From contig JBGPKH010000299.1 in NCBI GenBank assembly GCA_041485845.1, positions 1 to 10,372 on the forward strand: 10,372 nucleotides of DNA, written 5' to 3'. The stretch comes from OMOG01 sp041485845 (GTDB taxonomy: Bacteria > Acidobacteriota > Terriglobia > Bryobacterales > Bryobacteraceae). This document shows, one piece after another, positions 6,822-10,372 of the stretch (its first letter is position 1; the number at the start of each line of letters is the position of its first letter). The notes beneath the pieces are model-generated. The model saw only the letters and a list, made by a program, of their open reading frames with translations, ran no database searches and had not been told where the DNA came from. Position numbers and translations under genes: made by a program.

Positions 6822-7083
6822 GGGCCGTGTGGAGCATCCGCCGGCCCTAACCCGGCGGCGTGCCGCCAGTCGCGGCCAAACCCGGCGCCGGCCTGGTCGT
6901 CGCTTCACTTTGCCGGGGCGGTTCCGCGCGGACGAAAGAAGCGTCAGTTCGAGTGCGGGCCACCGATTCGAACCCAGTGGCAAAAGTGACCAGCGATGCA
7001 CCAGGGTGGTGCACCTGATATCCTGGTGTTGTGAAACACCGCGCAACGTCAAACCGCCGACGGGGCTCGCCGGTACGAGGCCC
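6822..7083. other. Non-coding stretch after the propeller gene, with GC-rich dyads
   Basis: No gene is supported here. Several self-complementary elements are present: GGCGGC-GT-GCCGCC (6854-6867), CCGGCGCCGG (6882-6891), CACCAGG/CCTGGTG (6999-7005 with 7022-7028), and GGTGTT-GTGA-AACACC (7025-7040), a six-bp stem closed by a GNRA-type tetraloop. The first could terminate the propeller transcript, but none is followed by a T run. AACCCGGCG occurs twice, at 6849 and 6879. Confidence 0.4.
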
Positions 7084-7275
7084 GTGTGGGAGCACATTCT
7101 CGCGCGGGTAGAGGAGCGCCAGATCCCGCTCGACGATCTTCACCGCTTGCAGTACTGGGTGCGGACGGGACCGGTGGCTCCTGATGGCGATTGGCACAAA
7201 GACTTCGGCTCCTTCATTCTTTGCGGCTCCGGCGAGCTTCCAAAAACAGTCCTGGCAAAAGGCATGGCGCCCCCT
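7084..7275 (+). pseudogene. Possible small conserved protein, 3' end lost
   Basis: From GTG 7084 (weak ACGAGG at 7076-7081) the frame reads WEHILARVEERQIPLDDLH, then LQYWVRTGPVAPDGDW, HKDFGSFILCGSGELPKTVL and AKGMAPPG. It looks protein-like, with a hydrophobic/charged helix and a DW..DFGSF..CG.GE.PKT segment that reminds me of short hypothetical proteins of about 65-70 residues. I cannot name a family or function. No stop codon follows in frame until 7596, more than 300 bases into the opposite-strand SGNH gene, so the natural end seems lost. The end given is where protein-like sequence fades. It may be a fragment or a chance frame. Confidence 0.35.
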
Positions 7276-7287
7276 GGTGCTCGAGAA

Positions 7288-8061
7288 TCATCGGCGGGCG
7301 GAGGGATCTCCGGTCGGCGGTGGAGCGCGATCTTCTTTCGCAGACGGTCCAAGCAATTCCGTGAACAGAGGCTTCAAGGCATCCGCCCAAACCTGGTAGC
7401 CCCTCAACGCAGGATGGAGTTTGTCATTCACGTTCATCATTCCGTCGTAGAGCTTTCCGTCCCGGTCCGCGAGCTTATCGTTGATGTTCAGATACCGGAT
7501 CTTCCGACCGTCTGCAATCTTGGCCAGGTTCGAGTTGATCTTGCCGATCAACGGCATCACATCCATGTTGTCGTTGCGCGGAAAGATTCCCATTAATATA
7601 ATCGCCGCATCGGGAGCTTTAGCCCGCATCACTCGCACGACTGCCTGGAGGCCTTCGGTCACGTCTTCGGCAGCGGCATCGATTCCGGCTGGAGGTAATC
7701 GATTGCCGACGTCATTCGTGCCCGCCAGGAGCACGATCACCTTCGGGTTGACGCCATTCAATTCACCGTTTTCGAGCCGCCAGAGGATATTCCCGATGCG
7801 GTCCGCCCCCCAGCCGAAGTCAGCCGCGTTCCATCCGAAGAAGTTCTGTCTCCAGTTTTCGAGCAGTTGCGGGTAGTCCGTAGCTCCCCAGCGCCGCGTA
7901 ATGGAGTCACCTTCGAAGTAGATATCGATGCGCCCCTGCCTGGTCTTTCGCAGGAGTTGTTGGTGTGCGATTTGGGAGTTCTTGTCCGTTCGCGGAACAG
8001 GCCGATCGCCCTGGGCCTGAATCAGCGCCGAGACCGCGAGCCCAAGCAGCAGGATCTTCAT
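7288..8061 (-). CDS. SGNH/GDSL-type esterase, secreted
   Basis: This is a complete 257-residue SGNH hydrolase, close in type to the PAF-acetylhydrolase IB-like esterases. The four blocks are visible: FEGDSITRRWG (49-59) with nucleophile Ser53, GWGADRIG (83-90) with oxyanion Gly, LLAGTNDVGN (111-120) with Asn116, and NDKLHPALRGYQVWA (212-226) with Asp213 and His216. The N-terminus MKILLLGLAVSALIQAQG is a short Sec signal, so it should act outside the cytoplasm. The C-terminal ~20 residues are Pro- and charge-rich and lie beyond the fold. Its ATG overlaps the stop of the CE15-like gene as ATGA (8061-8058), so the two are probably co-translated. The substrate is likely an acyl ester on a carbohydrate, inferred from the partner gene. 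Confidence 0.9.
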   Translation of the reverse strand: MKILLLGLAVSALIQAQGDRPVPRTDKNSQIAHQQLLRKTRQGRIDIYFEGDSITRRWGATDYPQLLENWRQNFFGWNAADFGWGADRIGNILWRLENGELNGVNPKVIVLLAGTNDVGNRLPPAGIDAAAEDVTEGLQAVVRVMRAKAPDAAIILMGIFPRNDNMDVMPLIGKINSNLAKIADGRKIRYLNINDKLADRDGKLYDGMMNVNDKLHPALRGYQVWADALKPLFTELLGPSAKEDRAPPPTGDPSARR

Positions 8062-9536
8062 CGAGGCCCCGCCGCTCCGCTGTGATGGAGGAACCTATCC
8101 GCCCATGGAACAAAGTATTTCCAGTTCGGGCCATCGGTATGACCGCCATCGTGCTGGCGCCAAGCAAGCTGCCCATCCAGCAGTCCAACGTTCACCGGGG
8201 GCACTTTCGCCGTTTGGTAGCCCTCCTTAACCCCAAGATCCTTCGCGCCGAGAAGACGAAACACCGGCTGTGCGGCGACGGCGGCCATGAAACTGCCTTG
8301 GTGATCAATCCACTTTGCGTCGCCTTTTTCCGGCACGCCATAGCTCACGAAGGTGAGGCGCGGCGCGCACAGCGCCAGCAGTTCGTGGGCATCCACCGGC
8401 AGGTCGCCCGGCGTTTTGCTTCCAAAGGCGGCCTCAGAAGCGCCGTACTTCAGGAAGTTGCCCGCCATCCAGTGATATTCGCCCGAGCTCGTCAGGTTCT
8501 CGACCGCTTCACCCCAGTTCCGGCGGTGCAGTTTCGCTCCACCTTCACCGGACGAACCGATCAGCACGACGGCGAATCGGGTGTCAAATGCCATCGTCAC
8601 CAATGCAGCCTTGCCATATCGGGATACGCCCTCGATTCCGACCTGTTTCGCATTGACGGCCTTTTCGGTTTCGAGATAATCGAGGCCCCGCGAAGCGCCC
8701 CAGGCCCAGGCGCGGAGGGCGCCCCAGTCGTCCGGCTTTCGCGGTTGGCCTTGGTTCACCAGTCCGATGATGCCTTTGGTCAGACCGGCGCCGTTGTCAG
8801 CCTGGATACTTCCCGGATTGATAGTGACGACCGCCCAGCCGTCGGCGATCAATTGTTCGATCGCGGGAGGGTCGGCGCCTGGTGGCGGACCGCCAGCGCC
8901 GCGACCGACTGCGGCGCCCGGTCCTGTTGCCGCGCCCCGGCCTGGGAACGCCGGCGCGGGAAACGCCACCTCCGGAATGCTGCGGCCGCCGAACATCATC
9001 ATCGCCGGGACCGGAGCCTTGGCGCCGGCGGGGACGACCAGGGTCATCTGGATATCCACCTGGATGCCGGGGTAGGACGAATTGTCTACGTGACCCAATA
9101 GCTGTGTGCCGATCACGGCATGCGAACCTACGGCCGCTTCCGCCCTCCTGGTTATTTCCCACGTCACCTTCGGGACGTTCTTAGGCGCCCGGCCCACCAC
9201 CTCCCGCTCAAAGTCTTCCACGATCTCCGGCCGCCGCCGATTCCACCAGATGGCCTTGGTCGTGACCTTCTTGCCGTTCTTAAGCGTGAGGACGTCAGGA
9301 AGGTCCGGGTATGGATTCGCTTTGGCCTCATCGTAATTGGCGTGATTCGGCGCCGATTCGTTGCCGCTCGGGCCGGGGCGGAGCGCTTTGATGCCAAGCC
9401 GATCGAGCATGTTCCGATGATCGTCGGCAGCAGTCCAGCCTTTTGTGTCCACGCCGCCCTGACCCGATAATGTAGCGGCGAGCGCTGCAGTCGCGATGAG
9501 CGGCAGTGCCCGCTGAATGTGCGTTCCTCGCTTCAT
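8058..9536 (-). CDS. Glucuronoyl esterase-like alpha/beta hydrolase (CE15 type), secreted
   Basis: The 492-residue protein starts at ATG 9536 with a Sec signal (MKRGTHIQRALPLIATAALA). It has the alpha/beta-hydrolase layout of CE15 and related esterases. GVSRYGKAAL (303-312) is the GxSRxGK nucleophile elbow, with Ser305. SSGEGGAK (328-335) supplies Glu331 as a candidate acid. QHDGGHTD (461-468) supplies His462/His466. CAPRLTFVSYG (390-400) and VFRLLGAKDLG (425-435) fit the C-terminal half. CE15 enzymes split ester links between lignin and glucuronoxylan. A Gly/Ala/Pro-rich insert of about 30 residues (192-222) interrupts the N-terminal half. It starts only 5 nt after the decayed hicA stop with no clear Shine-Dalgarno, and couples to the SGNH gene by ATGA. 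The fold is solid; the exact CE15 assignment is probable. Confidence 0.82.
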   Translation of the reverse strand: MKRGTHIQRALPLIATAALAATLSGQGGVDTKGWTAADDHRNMLDRLGIKALRPGPSGNESAPNHANYDEAKANPYPDLPDVLTLKNGKKVTTKAIWWNRRRPEIVEDFEREVVGRAPKNVPKVTWEITRRAEAAVGSHAVIGTQLLGHVDNSSYPGIQVDIQMTLVVPAGAKAPVPAMMMFGGRSIPEVAFPAPAFPGRGAATGPGAAVGRGAGGPPPGADPPAIEQLIADGWAVVTINPGSIQADNGAGLTKGIIGLVNQGQPRKPDDWGALRAWAWGASRGLDYLETEKAVNAKQVGIEGVSRYGKAALVTMAFDTRFAVVLIGSSGEGGAKLHRRNWGEAVENLTSSGEYHWMAGNFLKYGASEAAFGSKTPGDLPVDAHELLALCAPRLTFVSYGVPEKGDAKWIDHQGSFMAAVAAQPVFRLLGAKDLGVKEGYQTAKVPPVNVGLLDGQLAWRQHDGGHTDGPNWKYFVPWADRFLHHSGAAGPR

Positions 9537-9541
9537 GAATA

Positions 9542-9762
9542 TCAGAGAATCACATTTAGTTCCGCGTGGCAACCAAGCTTCCGGTCCTGGAAGATGGCCT
9601 CCTGCGGTGTCCGATATCCTGCAACTCGCCACTTCCGCGGCTCTTCAAATGGCGTGCGATTCAAGCGCTCGATCGGATCACGCGCCTGTCTGGTAATCGA
9701 GAAGCCCATCCGCCCTAAAGCCTTGACTGCTTCGGCCCCCGAAACGTCCCGGGAAGCTTCAT
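9542..9762 (-). pseudogene. hicA: Decayed hicA mRNA-interferase toxin gene
   Basis: The ATG at 9762-9760 overlaps the hicB stop (ATGA), as expected for a hicBA pair. It reads Met-Lys-Leu-Pro, then falls out of frame at CCCGGG (9753-9748). Adding one base there restores MKLPRDVSGAEAVKALGRMG followed by FSITRQ, a typical HicA N-terminus. The corrected gene would be 222 bases, giving 73 residues, the usual size. HicA toxins cut mRNA with a histidine in a GSH motif right after this point; here the segment is RQARDPIERLNRT, with no GS and no His. The rest (EEPRKWRVAGYRT to AELNVIL) is only weakly HicA-like. So the toxin is broken twice: by frame and by loss of the catalytic residue. It ends 5 nt before the CE15 gene. 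Confidence 0.7.
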
Positions 9763-9995
9763 GCTTGAGCCAAGATAGGATCGCTGACGAAGTGGATGCG
9801 GATTCGGCGAGGAACGGTTCGTTCGTCAAAGTGAACTGCGACCGCTTCCAAGATTTGCCGCTGCAAATCGCGCAGATCTTGTCCTTGCGTGGTGATGCCA
9901 CCTTCGCCGTTCGGATCATCCCACCATGCCACGAGCCAGCCCGATTGCTCGTCAGGTTGGACTTGAAGGGTGATTTCTTCCATTACCTCACCCAT
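9759..9995 (-). CDS. hicB: HicB-family antitoxin
   Basis: This small protein of 78 residues (74 if the ATG at 9983 is used) has the HicB partial RNase H-like fold: a first strand MEEITLQVQP, a GWLVAWWDDPNGEGGITTQG hairpin, a helix with QDLRDLQRQILEAV, and an RRIRIHFV strand. HicB antitoxins bind and neutralise HicA. No C-terminal DNA-binding domain follows, so self-regulation by this protein alone is doubtful. Upstream in-frame codons to 10115 are poor protein sequence. Both starts have only modest ribosome sites (GGA before 9995, GGTGAGG very near 9983). It overlaps hicA by ATGA. Because the toxin is decayed, this may now be an orphan antitoxin, or one able to protect against related toxins elsewhere. 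Confidence 0.75.
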   Translation of the reverse strand: MGEVMEEITLQVQPDEQSGWLVAWWDDPNGEGGITTQGQDLRDLQRQILEAVAVHFDERTVPRRIRIHFVSDPILAQA

Positions 9996-10069
9996 TATTC
10001 CACAGCCCCGCTGCGAAGGGTCGATAGATCCCGTGAAACGCCCGTCTCGGCAGTTGGCAAGCACGGATT

Positions 10070-10087
10070 CCGGCCCATTCGGACCGG
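10070..10087 (-). repeat. Small hairpin upstream of hicB
   Basis: On the minus strand CCGGTCC-GAAT-GGGCCGG forms a seven-pair stem (one G-U) with a 4-nt loop, 25 bases after the M16 stop. The plus-strand version has a C-A mismatch, which favours a minus-strand RNA. There is no T run, so it may be a weak terminator, a pause site or nothing. Confidence 0.3.
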
Positions 10088-10111
10088 CCACAGCCCTGTA
10101 GAAAGAACGAT

Positions 10112-10372
10112 TCAATTCTCACCTTTCGTAACCGTCACCGTCCCCAGCTTCTTCAGCGCATCCCCGATCTTCGACGCGTCCCCCACCACGACCACGGCAC
10201 TCTGCCCCGGTGCGATGTACTTCCTGGCGACGGCCTGCACCTGGCCGGGCTCGACGGAGCGGACTCGCGCGGTGTAGGTCTCCAGGTAGTCGTTGGGCAG
10301 GCCGAGCGCTTTCATGCTGGCGAGCTGGCTGGCCAGGCCGTCCTGCGTCTCCAGGCGGAGGAGGTACATGCC
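10112..10372 (-). CDS. M16 (insulinase-type) peptidase, C-terminal 86 residues
   Basis: The gene enters from the right edge. The visible end has the pattern of the non-catalytic C-terminal domain of M16 zinc peptidases: a helix with DGLASQLASMKALGLP, NDYLETYTARVRSVEPGQVQ, then VARKYIAPGQSAVVVVGDAS and a final KIGDALKKLGTVTV strand. The HxxEH metal site would be further upstream, outside the window. This half may belong to a processing peptidase or a PqqL-like pair. The TGA is at 10114-10112. hicB follows on the same strand after about 117 bases, so co-transcription is possible but not certain. Confidence 0.82.
   Translation of the reverse strand, partial: GMYLLRLETQDGLASQLASMKALGLPNDYLETYTARVRSVEPGQVQAVARKYIAPGQSAVVVVGDASKIGDALKKLGTVTVTKGEN

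Noticed and set aside
6958..6985. A tRNA T-loop-like sequence on the minus strand (GGGTTCGAATCG)
   Set aside because: The flanking five-base stem does not pair, and no acceptor, anticodon or D arm can be built around it.
6829..7083. Upstream extension of the small plus-strand frame to ATG 6829
   Set aside because: The residues before 7084 are Arg-rich and unstructured and cover GC dyads. Only the part after the GTG looks like protein.
7965..9101. A 378-codon plus-strand frame opposite the SGNH and CE15 genes
   Set aside because: It is antisense to two genes with clear catalytic motifs, its composition is odd, and long antisense frames are common in GC-rich DNA.
9537..9632. A longer start for the CE15-like gene, at ATG 9632
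   Set aside because: It would put 32 residues before a clear signal peptide and overlap hicA in another frame. ATG 9536 gives a normal exported protein.
1..10372. CRISPR arrays, insertion sequences, rRNA or tRNA genes, and plasmid or phage replication genes
   Set aside because: No regularly spaced repeats other than the protein-coding 54-bp pair, no transposase motifs or terminal repeats, and no RNA-gene signatures were found.

Overview
The window is GC-rich, dense bacterial DNA. The style (many secreted hydrolases, a beta-propeller protein, Tat-type signals, a NACHT NTPase with near-identical C-terminal HEAT-like repeats) resembles Acidobacteriota of the Solibacter/Bryobacter kind. That placement is an inference from gene content; no rRNA or other marker gene is present.

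Layout. (1) Positions 1-2592, minus strand: a three-gene transcription unit, chrB-like (1654-2592), a histidinol-phosphate-aminotransferase-like PLP enzyme with a twin-arginine leader (560-1657) and an M20 metallopeptidase running off the left edge (1-563). Both junctions are ATGA overlaps. A good promoter and a perfect 8+8 bp dyad lie directly on the chrB start codon, with almost no leader. (2) 2593-3257: a long non-coding stretch with one strong hairpin. (3) 3258-5715, plus strand: a bacterial NACHT (NLR-like, STAND) NTPase with a helical N-terminal region, a complete NACHT core and C-terminal HEAT-like repeats. Its frame is broken by one extra base in a G run at 3720-3724, so it now reads as two overlapping pieces. 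(4) 5895-6821, plus strand: a secreted NHL-type beta-propeller protein. (5) 6822-7287: a mostly non-coding stretch between convergent genes, holding GC-rich dyads and a possible fragment of a small gene. (6) 7288-10372, minus strand: in transcription order, the C-terminus of an M16 peptidase, a HicB antitoxin, a decayed hicA toxin, a CE15-type glucuronoyl esterase-like protein and an SGNH hydrolase. hicB-hicA and CE15-SGNH are each joined by an ATGA overlap.

How the parts may work together. The chrB unit looks like a regulated stress or metal-response operon that lacks the chrA transporter. The CE15/SGNH pair looks like a secreted polysaccharide-esterase unit. The NACHT gene and the hicBA remnant are accessory, defence-type genes, and both are broken by single-base indels in short C/G runs. 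Either these genes are decaying or the assembly carries a few homopolymer errors. The items most worth a second look are the NACHT protein (frameshift, identical 54-bp repeats, unassigned helical N-terminus), the hicA remnant beside an intact antitoxin, and the operator at the chrB start codon.
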